Origin: Maea johnstoni
Taxonomy: Eukaryota; Annelida; Polychaeta; Spionida; Magelonidae
Assembly: GCA_963942565.1 (NCBI GenBank)
Contig: OZ012688.1
Location: 23,212,524-23,276,523, forward strand
Length of the DNA stretch: 64,000 bases
Reading direction: 5' to 3'
The notes under the pieces are model-generated. The model ran no database searches. It saw only the letters and a program-made list of their open reading frames with translations, and was not told the DNA's origin. Positions 54,074 to 64,000 of the stretch are shown here, piece after piece. The first letter of the stretch is position 1, and every line of letters starts with the position of its first letter. Both the position numbers and the translations under genes were made by a program.

Positions 54074-55519
54074 TATGTATGTATTATTTATTGACTGTAG
54101 CACTTTACAAAAAAATCATACATTCATAACAATATGTCTTGTAATACAAAAATAACTTCTAAATCTGAATCCCCGTGAACAGTGGGGTGTACTAAACCCA
54201 AATTAAATGGTCACAAATATATATACATAGTAAATCTTGTGTGTATTATTACTACTGATTAAGAGAAGTATTATGGATTTGAATATTATTATATTTTCTC
54301 AAGCTTAGAGAGAATATTACAATTCATACTCTTTCCTTTTTCTAATTACTTCTCTGTACATAGCACTAATGTAACTTGCACTAATGGTCCATATCGGGAT
54401 CATTTGTTCTATTACAAAATTTTCCACACTTTTGCCCAAAAGTATTAACATGATTTTAGACGGATCTCTCAGAGCTTCCGTACCTACATTATTTGGTATG
54501 TCATTTATTTCCCTATACATATTCACTCTATATTCATCAAGATACGAGCATTGCATTACTAAATGATAGACATTTTCTTCTGCTCCTATATCACAGTTAA
54601 TGCACATTCGTGAACCAAAGGTTCCTCTCTTCAAAGTTATGTCATCACTCTTTAAACTACTAGAATTACATACTAGTCTCGCCAAGTCCTCACATTTAAA
54701 CATTGGCAGCAGGTGCATGTCTGCCATATACCACCAAGTTAAATTCCTTGGATTGTCTAGTGTTTCATGTAAATATTTGCAGCTTTTTTGGACATTTATC
54801 AAGTTATTCAAATACCTATCTTCCGCATCCCAAGTTTTTTTCCAAACTTTTTGTTTCCATTGAGTTTTGGAAGTGTGATGTCTTAGAAATAAGAGATTTA
54901 TAAGATCTTCATATAGACCTAAATTTACTGCAACTTTTAGTATTTCAAAGGTTGGACTTCTAAATTCATTTACCATGGCTTTTCTTATATTTGCATTAAA
55001 ATCCCTGGCTCTCTGTTTAAAAAGCATTTTGATACAAAAGTACTCTTCCATAAAAACCATTGTTAGGGCAAACATTAGCTTTTTGATACAAATGAATGAG
55101 GTAATTCCCATCCATCCTAGCCCATAGTAACTGGAAAAACTAGGTGAGCTTTGCTTAAAACGCTGAAAACGTCGTCCTGCATACTTTTGAAAGTTATGTA
55201 GGTTCTTAATGTCATCATCACACATTGTCCAAATCTCTACGCCATAAGTCACTATTGGAATGATGACCATACAGAAAATCATATTACACACTGCCATGCT
55301 TATGCTTAGTAGTGTCATTATTAAAAATGTATGCTTTTATACCCACATGATCGTAATATTGCTTTTCGGGGACTTTCTTTTTACCCAGTTGAAAGTTTCT
55401 AAATTTACTGTTTCTTAGTTGTGTTTTCTTTTCTTCCCCATAAACTAAAACTGCACTTTTGGCGGCGTTATATTCATAGCGCCATCTATTGCCATGTTGA
55501 CTGATTAAACTCATAACCC
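54074..55519 (-). mobile_element. 5'-truncated LINE insertion
   Basis: The block interrupts a palindromic element in its left arm and carries the end of a non-LTR reverse transcriptase on minus. On the minus strand its 3' tail ends in ATAAATAATACATACATACT. The 5' side is cut within the reverse transcriptase domain, as usual for LINE copies. Confidence 0.75.
54317..55514 (-). pseudogene. LINE ORF2 remnant: end of reverse transcriptase and zinc-knuckle tail
   Basis: 55284-55514 codes the end of the palm (NRWRYEYNAAKSAVLVYGEE). 54317-55318 codes the thumb (IIPIVTYGVEIWTMCDDD, AGRRFQRF, GLGWMGITSFICIKKL) and a zf-RVT-type C239-x2-C242...H252-x4-C257 motif. The two parts are in different frames with the switch near 55320, and the usual helix between them looks shortened. 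5' parts (endonuclease, fingers) are missing. The clade is uncertain. Confidence 0.78.
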
Positions 55520-56612
55520 TGTCAAGAAGGTGTAGATACAGAAAATGAGTTATGTTTGAATACTTTCATGATATGCTACGTTTTGGGGCAATTTACAGGA
55601 AAAAATGGCATAAAACAGGTGATTTTAGGAATTTGCATATGAAAGGTGCAATTTTCATAGTAGGAACTCAAAACATGCCATAAATGATTTCATAAACATG
55701 TCTATGATACTCAAGTGTTTTGTGTTAGTATGAAATGTATCTGATCCCTGCTGTGAGTGACTTTTGGATAAAAACCTATAACATAGTAGGCTTTTTGTAA
55801 TTTCTCATATATTTGAACTGAGGTATAATATATCTTATACCAAGTTTCTAGCCTGATATTGTTGTTACAGAAAATAGACAAAAAGGGGATATAAGTTATG
55901 TTTGCCAAGCTATGACTTGCTAAATATTGGGGTATTTTTTCTGAAAAAACATAAAAAGCATGCATGCGTCTTAAGGAATTTGCTTGTAGAAAATGCAGCC
56001 TCCAATGTAGATGTATAAAACTTGCCACAAATATGTTCACATTGATGCCTATGGTTATAGGATGTGTTTTATGGCAAGTTATGAGTTCCTACTATGAAAA
56101 TTCACCTTGCAGAAGCAAATCCCTAAAATCACTAGTTTTAATGCCATTTTTTTCTGTAAAATGCTCCAAAACGTAGCATATCATGACAATTTTCAAACAC
56201 AACCCACTTTCTGTATCTGCACCTGTGGTAGTTTTCTAAACCAAAACTATTTAGTTGAGAGTTTGGAATAGTCCACAGGATGACATTCAAGTTGTCGGAA
56301 ATTACAAAAATCACTCATTTTTGACGATTTTTCCTCCAAAATCACTCACAACTGGGCATTAAAGTCAGACTAACACAACATGTTCTAAGATCAAAAGCAT
56401 CCTCTTGAACACATTTGTAACAAGTTTTGAGTTTCTATCTCGAAAAATGAATTTTCTAGAAGGAAATCCCAAAAACATTTTTTTGGTGAAAAAAAAATGC
56501 ACCAAATTCCCTTATGCAGCAAAATCAGACGTGTCATCCACCCATACACTTAAGTAGAGATGAATTAGCATGGATGACGACTTGTAACGAAAAACGCCAT
56601 CAAAATTATTTC

Positions 56613-57190
56613 TAGAGCTCTTTGAGGGATTTGGCCACCCGCCTAATAATGTTATAATTTCTCAAGTTTGTTGGACCGTGTGAACACTCAAGATGCATAT
56701 GGTTCCTGGTAAACATGTCCCGCCCTTGAAGGCAGTGGTGTCAACCATGGACGTTTGATCGCACCCCAACACGTGGTCAGCACACGCTGAATGCGTTGCT
56801 GCCTCTCGCGGTCTGCGACGCACGCTTCCTGTTTGACCACCGTCTGCTCTGGTCAGACAGGACTGTCCAAGCTCTAGCCCTCGCCATATTTGGCGACGGG
56901 GACTGAGAATTTGGCAACAGTAACTTTATGGGGACTGATTGGCGACGGGATCATTTTAAGTCCGTCAATGCACATACTAGATCTAGTAGATATTCTAAAG
57001 CGGACTTTCAGAAATTCTACTTAAGAAAGTATATAGACAACAGTCAGCAACAGCAAGTGACCCAGTATGAGAGCATAGCTGTTGCTAACCTACCTACTAG
57101 ATCGTGGCCGGTTGAGCCCATCAGCTATTTCACCTAAATTATGTTGATACATGTTTGTATACTGATTGTTTACGCCAATAAACCTGAGAC
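56613..57190. other. Non-coding stretch, a possible retroelement edge
   Basis: TTGGCGACGGGGACT near 56890 and GATTGGCGACGGGATC near 56937 are repeated. An AATAAA lies at about 57177. A 69-codon frame (56928-57137) is not recognised. Confidence 0.35.
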
Positions 57191-58640
57191 CATGAAAAGT
57201 ATTAACCCTTTGAGTTCACCGGCAAAGTTTTATAATGCCAACGGCACCACATGGTCGTCTCATATCTGAGTGATGTCTGTGTTGGGGATTTGTTCATTTT
57301 TTTCTTTTGGGAGGGGGGGGGGGGGGGTGTAAATCTACCCCGTTGGTGGTAAGCAAAACCTAAGAAAATCAATAGTTCTAAGCAAGGGAATCAACATTGA
57401 ATTTTCAAGGTGGTTTGCCGATGCCCGTGAAACCCCTCTATATCCGCAACTGCTTTATGTGCTTGGTTTTGACTTACTAAGTACTTGTGAAGGAGGTGTT
57501 TTAATCAGGAGATTCTCAGGACCAGTTTGGCATACAACATTGTTCACACTCTGAATAAGGAGGTGTTTACACCATCTACCATAATCACCTGGCTAGTCCG
57601 GATTCAGGTTCAATATGTTAATCACATTCCAGGCCCACATACATGTACCTGCACTTAACCATTGACGAGTTAAACTTAGGGTAAAATAAGTTGATCTGAA
57701 AGTTAGTCATGCTTTTAAGCATATCATTGTTGAAAGTTGCGGGGTTTGATATCAAGGATGTTCAAGTACTGAAGTCCTGGAGCCCAGCGTATTGGTGGCC
57801 ACCGTGCAACAATCCGTGGCTGGTATATATCCAGTTTGTCTTCAAGACTTGCTCTGCCAGGCATCAAGTGGTTGAGCTGCACAGGCTAATCAAGTTAGTT
57901 TAAAGTCCTCATGTCAGGTGGTTGAAGCTTTGACTAACTCTGAAACGATAGGATGGCCATGTGGTGCCATCTATTGGGCATTGTGTGCATACAATCACGC
58001 CCAGGGCGGAACTTGCGTGGTCAATCGCCTGAACCCTGTATCAAAATATAAACGTGAACCACCTATTAGGTTCAAATGTCCACGCTCAGCTTTAAGATAA
58101 TCTGGCACGGCATCTAATCACGTTTTGAGGCCTCAGTCGTATACCGGTGGAGAACACTAAGCTAACGAGAGAGTGGGTTGCGTATTGGATGAGCGACGCA
58201 GACACGAAGCAGCCGCCACGCAGACCCAGGTTCACAGTCATGTGATGCCTATTAATAGATCTTCGTGACTCTACAAAAAGCTTCTTAGTCCCGTAACAAC
58301 AACGAGGAAAAATACTGTGGAAAAAGAAATTAACAACATTCGATTAAGATGAGGAAAGTTTAGTAATGTAGAAATATAACTTATATTTTGAAAACACGTT
58401 AGATAGTGTACATGAAATGGATATGCAATGCAATAAACGTTGCTTTCATGTAGGAAGCGCTTTCTCGTAAGGCATATTTTTCTCTTCCAACTGGTGTACA
58501 TATACAGCTGTATCTCCGCAGTGTTAACTGTTCCTCGCGTTCGCACTGCTCTTGCTGTTGGGTTCCCTTCTGGTATTTTTGCACTAAATTGCATTAACAA
58601 TTACTTGTTGTAGTGATTGAGAGGGAATTACTATAAAGAT
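57191..58640 (+). repeat. Dispersed repeat E, second long copy
   Basis: Colinear with 36050-37520 (see GGGCATCAAGTGGT, GTGGTGCCATCTATTGGGCA, TATAAACGTGAACCACC, TTAATAGATCTTCGTGACTC). Divergence between the two copies is high enough that they are old. A poly-G run lies near 57313-57327. Confidence 0.68.
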
Positions 58641-58940
58641 AGCTCCTTATTTCATTCAGTTCACTTTAATCCTTTAAAAACACTTACATAAACCCACCCT
58701 CACACATTTTCTCAATCTTGGAGGAGGGTTATCATCCACTGTTCCCATCCTTCACTCATCACAATTCATACTCGCCACCCCATCTGCACTATGTATTTCA
58801 CAACTGATGACAAGTCACAAACTACAGGGCCCCGTTGAGAGAAATACTGAGAATACAGTACAAATAGAGAGAATAACTTGAAAATAAAGGTACCTATTGA
58901 TATACCTTCGAAGGAGAGTTGTTGGTTGTATTGTTATTAA
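58641..58940. other. Spacer, nothing recognised
   Basis: Pyrimidine-rich like the sequence that follows repeat E near 37520; no gene. Confidence 0.35.
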
Positions 58941-59163
58941 CCCATTAATGCTTAGGAGTTCCTCCAGCAATAGTCGTCTGGATTTAGGATACTTTTTACA
59001 ATAACTTCAGAATTGAGAATAATTTTACAAAATATTTGAAGGAGAGTTGTTGACAATGTTCTGATGAACATTTCTCCTTCAAATATTTTTCTATGTGTGC
59101 GTTTGCCTGCAAGATTTCAAGAAAACTGTCAGGCTGCTTTTGGCCTCTGTAAGCATTAATGGG
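58941..59163. mobile_element. TTAA-flanked MITE (family C), copy 2
   Basis: Ends CCCATTAATGCTTAGGAG and GTAAGCATTAATGGG, with TTAA at 58937-58940 and 59164-59167. An internal inverted pair is formed by AAATATTTGAAGGAGA and TCTCCTTCAAATATTT. It matches 10268-10494. Confidence 0.78.
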
Positions 59164-59930
59164 TTAACACATCTCCACCTGATGTATTTTTGATACGATC
59201 CTTATGTCTTGATAGACAGCGATCATGAACATTAGCTCGCTGTTTGAGACCGCTGTAAGCATGAATGGGCGAGTGAACAATTCTGATATCGTTTTAGAGT
59301 TGCTAATAATAGATGTCCATACATGTACCTCTAGCAAATCCTATCTCAAGGGGCATTACTGTCCAGCTGAACCTTGTTTATAACCCAAACAATTCTGGCG
59401 TCCATATGCTTAGATTTAGATTTAGGAATGTGCTTGTAGGGAGACTTCTTTTGAATAAATGATGTGCAAACTAGGGTCACAGTGAGATGTCTCAAGGTTT
59501 ATTTCAGAAATGAAGATCAATGAGTGCATCCCTTGACTCAAGGGCCTTGAGGTCGCCATCCGTTCATAATCACCATGACTCCACCCCTCTGAGTTAAATA
59601 CCACCGTACACAGTACATCACACAACTCACATGATGGAAGAAAAGAGGAAAACGGGAATTGGAATGAAGACAAAAGCTACTATAAGGGGCTGTTGGAGTC
59701 GTCTATTTTAAGCGATGGCTTTATTTGTGGAATTATCTGAATAATTAAAGGTAGTTCACTGCTTTGGGTGATGTCTATATACATGTAGGTATTACAACGT
59801 TATATATGTTTTGGATTTGATTTGTAGAAAGTTATTAAAGGGTCAAATGGCGCTTGAAATTGTTTTAAGGTGGAGAAAGGTACCACCTTTGAATAGATTG
59901 TAGGTATATGCACGGAACAGTTCGGACCTG
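59164..59930. other. Spacer, nothing recognised
   Basis: A fragment of the MITE C end (GCTGTAAGCATGAATGGGC near 59250) is present. No gene. Confidence 0.35.
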
Positions 59931-60436
59931 TGCTCAGCTCTAAGAGAATCTGGCATCTATCACGTTTTGAGGCCTCAGTCGCATACCGGTGCGACATTTG
60001 GAGAACACTAAAAGCTAACGAGAGAGTGGGTTGCGTATGGAGAACACTAAGCTAACGAGAGAGTGGGTTGCGTATGGAGAACACTAAGCTAACGAGAGAG
60101 TGGGTTGCGTATGGTGAACACTAAGCTAACGAGAGAGTGGGTTGCGTATGGAGAACACTAAGCTAACGAGAGAGTGGGTTGCGTATGGAGAACACTAAGC
60201 TAACGAGAGAGTGGGTTGCGTATGGAGAACACTAAGCTAACGAGAGAGTGGGTTGCGTATGGAGAACACTACGCTAACGAGAGCGTGGGTTGCGTATGGT
60301 GAACACTAAGCTAACGAGAGAGTGGGTTGCGTATTGGATGAGCGACGCAGACACCAAGCAGCCGGCACGCAGACCCAGATTCACAGTCATGTGATGCCTA
60401 TTAATAGATCTTCGTGACTCTACAAACAGCATCTAA
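59931..60436 (+). repeat. Dispersed repeat E, third copy, left part
   Basis: Continues at 63507-63860 on the other side of the Harbinger element. It contains the 37-bp tandem array described separately. Confidence 0.72.
59999..60335 (+). repeat. 37-bp tandem array inside repeat E
   Basis: About nine units of GGAGAACACTAAGCTAACGA then GAGAGTGGGTTGCGTAT. The single unit in the copy at 58150-58190 shows where the array grew from. Confidence 0.9.
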
Positions 60437-60711
60437 TGGCCGTATGCACCGGTCCTACTTACCGTAAGTTTTAGCGGGCGCTTACCTAAGTAGTACTTAG
60501 CCGGTAAGTTTTAGTAATGACTTACTGTGCTGCGCTGCAGCTCCACAGCCAGTACTTTGGTAAGTGTGGGTTCTGTGGTTAGAGGTCCCATGGGCCCCAT
60601 TGTTCTCAGCTATTTTGGGGTGGCTAGCCCCTAACCTGTGTGTCCACCTACTAGGTGCACATGTTCTCCCCTTGCTCACTCTGTCCTAGGTATTACACAG
60701 GCCAAAGCAAA

Positions 60712-62158
60712 ATGTCTCTAACAAGAGGAAGGAAATCCCCTAATTTCTCAGAATACGAGAAATCTGTTTTGGTGAATATAGTAGGGGAGTTTAAGGATAC
60801 TTTAGAGAATAAACAGAACAATGCAAATATGATTAGGGAGAAGGAGAAAACTTGGGAGAAAGTGGCACAGAAATTTAATTGTGAGAGTGGAGTAAAAAGG
60901 AGAGAATCCACTCAACTTAAGAAGTACTGGCAGAACCTAAAAGCCAAAGCCAAAAAATCTGTTGCCAAAGAGAAGAGAGAAAGGAAGAGAACTGGAGGAG
61001 GGGCAGACCCTGGAAATCTAGACACTTTGGATGAACAAGTGTCCAGCCTCATAGCAGATCAAATAGAACCTCTTCAAAACCCATTCGATGACGACACAGA
61101 CATGCATGACACAGCTTATATCAGTTCAGGTAAGGCTTTATTTCAATTAATAACATAAAACATACATATACAAATATATGCGTGTGTGTCTTTTAATTAC
61201 GATCTCAACCATTCCTAGCAACACACATTCCATTGGACTGTTGACTTCATTTTCAAACATCTGGGCAATGCTTGGTTATACAAATAAAGATTGATCAATC
61301 TTTTATTATATTACATATCCAAATAAACATGTGGATCATATCTTTTGCAAATACCTGTTTACAATATTCGTCCAAATAAGCGAACCTGTGGACAACAAGT
61401 TAGGAAAAAATTTGCTTTAAGGGGCATTAGCACACTGCCAATCATGGCAACAATCGGTGTCTGCTATGAGTTTGGTGCTCCTTTCTTTAGTTACGACATG
61501 GTTTATCGGTAGCACATATCAAAGTAAATAAAGATTTCCGTTCGAGGAGGTTCAGAAAACTTATGTCTGCTGGCTTGCCCCTTTCAGCATTTTTCAGAAA
61601 AAAAGGCTGGGGGTGTGTGCTTATTCAGATTAATACAATATCATTAGTTTGTAATTATTGTATGAATTATAAGCCAAGAACTAAATGGGGTACCTTTTTT
61701 TTGCAGATGTTGACACCCTGTCAACAATCCCTTTGGCAGCGACTCTCAAAATTGATGATGACACTACCTCTACCGCATCTCAACTAACTCTGATGTCTTC
61801 TGCAAAGCCATCAGCAGCCGGCAGTGCTCAACAAGTTGCCACCTCACTGGATGTTCATTTGCCAACTAACTCTAATAAAAACTCAAAACGCAAATGTACA
61901 CCTACTCTGACATCATCCCTTATTGCAGGAAAAGACGATATTGTAAATTATGCCAGGGAAGAGCACATTGCAAAACTTGAGTTGTTGAAATTTCAGCGTG
62001 AATGTTTTGAAGCTGAGCACAGTGCTCGTATGGAAATCTATAACCTGCAAAAATCAGTTCTTAGGTCCAAACTACATGACCAGGATGCTCCTCCAGAAAC
62101 GCAAACCGAGGCTATAAATCTAATGATGCCTCATCTCACATGTTACACTGAAATGTAA
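60712..62158 (+). CDS. Harbinger Myb/SANT-like DNA-binding protein, two exons
   Basis: Exons 60712-61129 and 61707-62158 join across CAG|GTAAGG and TTTGCAG|A; the split codon makes Asp and the product is 289 residues. Residues 1-90 (FSEYEKSVLVNIVGEFKD, TWEKVAQKFN, LKKYWQNLKAKAKKS) fit the Myb/SANT-like fold of Harbinger accessory proteins. In the family this protein binds the transposon ends and brings the transposase into the nucleus. Residues about 225-265 (HIAKLELLKFQRECFEAE) are a predicted coiled coil. An ATG 19 codons earlier (60655) is in frame but lacks family similarity. AATAAA at 62165-62170 gives a likely polyadenylation signal. Confidence 0.85.
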
Positions 62159-62286
62159 AACACAAATAAATTTCTGGTTTGAAATACAAATTTGTTATTG
62201 ATTTATTTTATCACTACTTGAAATCTTTTCCTTATGACATTCGAAAGTTTTGAGTATGTTACTGTTAATCAGGCACGGAAATGTCG

Positions 62287-63324
62287 CTAAATAAATGCCT
62301 GACGAAATGCATTTCCTCTTCTGTTTTCTGCTGGATAGAAAGCTTCCAGTGGTTGTACCATCTCTTCTTGATTATCCTCATCATCATCGGGTACTTCTTC
62401 ATTTCTCCTTGTAGCATAATTATGAAGACAAGCTGTGGCTATGATCACTTTCAGATTTCTTTCCATTGAACTACGGAGTCCTCTTATGCAGGAAAATCTC
62501 CGTTTCCATATTCCAAACAGATTTTCCACCAAAACTCTTGTTCTGATTTGGGAATGATTGTATCTTCTCTCCTCTCTGGTATTTGGCTGTAAAATAGGAG
62601 TGAGCAAGTAGTTTCTGCATGGGTAGCCATTGTCTCCAAGTAGAATACCATTAATTTCCTGATTTTCAAAACGCATTCCGATGTTGCTGTTGTCTAATAT
62701 CCTTGAATCATGTGTTGAACCAGGCCAACGAGCAACAATGTTGTAAATTTCATAGTTTGGTCCTCCAATAACTTGAGTATTTATAGAAAAATAACCTTTT
62801 CGGTTACGAAAGAGTTCTGCGTTTCGTCCTCCGACTGTAACGGGAATGTGGGTACAGTCAATAGCACCCACAATGCCAGGAAACCTTGAAATTCCGTAGA
62901 ATGATTCTTTTACTGCCCTTACTTCCTGATTGCTGGGAAAGGAAATGAATTGTTGATGTCGCCGTGCTATTGCATTTGTAACACGATTTACTATTCTCCC
63001 TGCTGTGGTTTGATGAATATTGACTACATCACCAACTACCTGCTGATATGTACCAGTAGCATAAAACCGCAGAGCTATCAGCATCTGAACATGAGCTGGC
63101 ACATGACTGTTGTTTAAATTTACATGTGCAATGTCCTCTCGTACAAGGTTAACCAGCTCTATGACAGATTGCCTAGAAAATCTAAACCTCCTTGTAAATT
63201 CCTCCTCAGTATACAGTTCAAATGGGTTGATAGGGTCCACAATCCTACGCCTGCGGAGCCTGAAGTCATGAATCCTGGCAAGATTAGCCAGGGCATCCAT
63301 ATAATCTGCCATTTTGCTGAGCAC
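62287..63324 (-). CDS. Harbinger DDE transposase (HARBI1-like), uninterrupted
   Basis: A single 345-codon exon. An N-terminal helical region leads into a helix-turn-helix (residues about 80-115, ALRFYATGTYQQVVGDVV). The DDE_Tnp_4 nuclease has Asp156 (GAIDCTHI), Asp231 (LLGDNGY) and Glu267 (RVLVENLFG), with the typical RKGYFSIN and WPGSTHDSRIL motifs between. The length matches HARBI1 (about 350). The start may be the first ATG (63324) or MADYMD four codons on. The tail is acidic. It converges on the Myb gene with 128 bp between stops; TTTATT at 62202-62207 is a likely polyadenylation signal on minus. All catalytic residues are present, so activity is possible. Confidence 0.92.
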   Translation of the reverse strand: MLSKMADYMDALANLARIHDFRLRRRRIVDPINPFELYTEEEFTRRFRFSRQSVIELVNLVREDIAHVNLNNSHVPAHVQMLIALRFYATGTYQQVVGDVVNIHQTTAGRIVNRVTNAIARRHQQFISFPSNQEVRAVKESFYGISRFPGIVGAIDCTHIPVTVGGRNAELFRNRKGYFSINTQVIGGPNYEIYNIVARWPGSTHDSRILDNSNIGMRFENQEINGILLGDNGYPCRNYLLTPILQPNTREERRYNHSQIRTRVLVENLFGIWKRRFSCIRGLRSSMERNLKVIIATACLHNYATRRNEEVPDDDEDNQEEMVQPLEAFYPAENRRGNAFRQAFI

Positions 63325-63506
63325 ATGTAGCTGTCAGTGAGTAAGTTTTGGTTTTAGTCAGGGCTAGACCAAACTAAAACTTACAGGCAGTTTAGTGCTC
63401 GTTTAAGTAGCGCTTACCGTTTAGTGCAGGGAATGCAGTGCATAAGTCCTACTTACAGGTTGGTAAGTAGTACTTACACGGTAAGTAGGACCGGTGCATA
63501 CGGCCA

Positions 63507-63860
63507 TTAGTCCCGTAACAACAACGAGGAAAAATACCGTGGAAAAGGAAATTAGCAACATTCGATTAAGATGAGGAAAGTTTAGTAATGTAGAAATATA
63601 ACTTATATTTTGAAAACACGTTAGATAGTGTACATGACATGGATATACAATGTAATAAACGTTGCTTTCATGTAGGAAGCGCTTTCTCTTAAGGCATATT
63701 TTTTCTCTTCCAATTGGTGTACATATATCGTTGTATCTCTGTACATTTAATTGTTACCCGTGTTCAGAACGCTCTTGCTGTTGGGTTCCCTTGTGGTATC
63801 TTTGCACTAAGTTGCATTAACAATAGCTTGTAGTAGTGACTTAGAGGTGCTAAATAAAAA
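63507..63860 (+). repeat. Dispersed repeat E, third copy, right part
   Basis: TAGTCCCGTAACAACAACGA to CTGTTGGGTTCCCTTGTGGT continues the copy interrupted at 60436 and matches 58288-58580. Confidence 0.72.
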
Positions 63861-64000
63861 GTAGTTCCTTGACGTAATCATATACTTAATTGTAGCCAAC
63901 CTGTCACCCTACCCTCATGTTTTTCTATAAATCCTTCCCTAACTCACTCTTCACTTCTCGAAATTCTTACACGCCTCCCTAAACCCATATATTTGCACCA
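63861..64000. other. Window end, pyrimidine-rich
   Basis: CACCCTACCCTCATG and CTTCCCTAACTC resemble the sequence that follows repeat E near 37600 and 58690. No gene. Confidence 0.35.

Larger units (their letters stand above)
53731..56612. mobile_element. Palindromic element interrupted by a LINE
   Basis: Left arm 53731-54073 is the complement of 56224-56612 (GATGGCGTTTTTCGTT, GGGTGGATGACACATC, GTTGCGTTAGTCTGACTTTA). The inner arm 55520-55860 pairs with about 55860-56223 (ATATGCTACGTTTTGG, TAGTAGGAACTCA). The arms are joined once the LINE at 54074-55519 is set aside. Related sub-units of about 300 bp repeat within each arm. Non-coding, built like the 44211-50958 element. Confidence 0.68.
60437..63506. 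mobile_element. Harbinger transposon, looks whole
   Basis: 3070 bp with 29-bp perfect inverted ends (TGGCCGTATGCACCGGTCCT and on to ACTTACCGT at 60437-60465; complement at 63478-63506). The flanks are TAA (60434-60436) and TTA (63507-63509), a 3-bp TWA-type target with one difference. Comparison with repeat E at 58290 shows the empty site CTTAGTCCCG. Subterminal GTAAGT/ACTTAC words recur, as expected for transposase binding sites. It carries the usual two genes, a Myb-like protein and a DDE transposase, convergent and both uninterrupted. Confidence 0.9.

Noticed and set aside
56880-56960. Possible primer-binding-site edge of an LTR element (TTGGCGACGGGGACT)
   Set aside because: No paired LTR or element-specific frame was found; not enough to name an element.

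Overview
The window is a piece of an invertebrate animal nuclear genome. Genes are split by GT-AG introns, most of the DNA is AT-rich and non-coding, and DNA transposons of animal type (Harbinger, an ISL2EU/IS4EU-like THAP element, hAT and TTAA- or TA-flanked MITEs), a LINE remnant and a tRNA-derived SINE relic are present. A marine lophotrochozoan or a non-vertebrate deuterostome would fit. The sequence alone does not settle the species, and I do not name one. | 1-11,346: a host gene on the minus strand, read here as six exons whose phases join into one open frame of at least 418 codons. The product looks like TIN2 (TINF2), the hub protein of the telomere-protecting shelterin complex. The 3' end lies outside the window. 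Its introns are loaded with repeats: a 37-bp minisatellite of about 79 units (intron 4), a 46-bp satellite of about 38 units plus a TAA microsatellite (intron 3), a SINE relic (intron 2), and MITEs flanked by TTAA or TA (introns 1, 3 and 5), one carrying a nested hAT MITE. | 11,347-15,528: gene-poor flank with a cluster of CCAGAATTG/CAATTCTGG words, a foldback MITE and one possible terminal exon. | 15,529-20,334: an ISL2EU-like DNA transposon with two convergent genes, a SAP-SWIM-YqaJ exonuclease (+) and a THAP-HTH-DDE transposase (-). The transposase has one premature stop just after its last catalytic residue and appears to use a GC-AG intron. | 20,335-25,300: AT-rich DNA, microsatellites and several nested foldback elements with near-perfect palindromes. 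| 25,300-28,900: a THAP-domain ORF (+) facing a short P2X7-C-terminal-like ORF (-), then a 289-bp tandem duplication. | 28,900-44,200: a broken inverted duplication (29,665-33,190 against 37,680-40,929) enclosing an 867-bp tandem duplication and a dispersed repeat, with two hAT-type insertions and several long poly-G runs. | 44,211-50,958: a 6.7-kb palindromic element flanked by TA and packed with AAGGTCA-type motifs in DR4 and DR5 spacing. | 50,959-57,190: a TA-flanked MITE, a 35-bp tandem array, and a second palindromic element interrupted by a 5'-truncated LINE. | 57,190-64,000: copies of the dispersed repeat, one of them split by a Harbinger transposon (60,437-63,506) that looks whole, with 29-bp perfect inverted repeats, a two-exon Myb-like gene and an uninterrupted 345-codon transposase.
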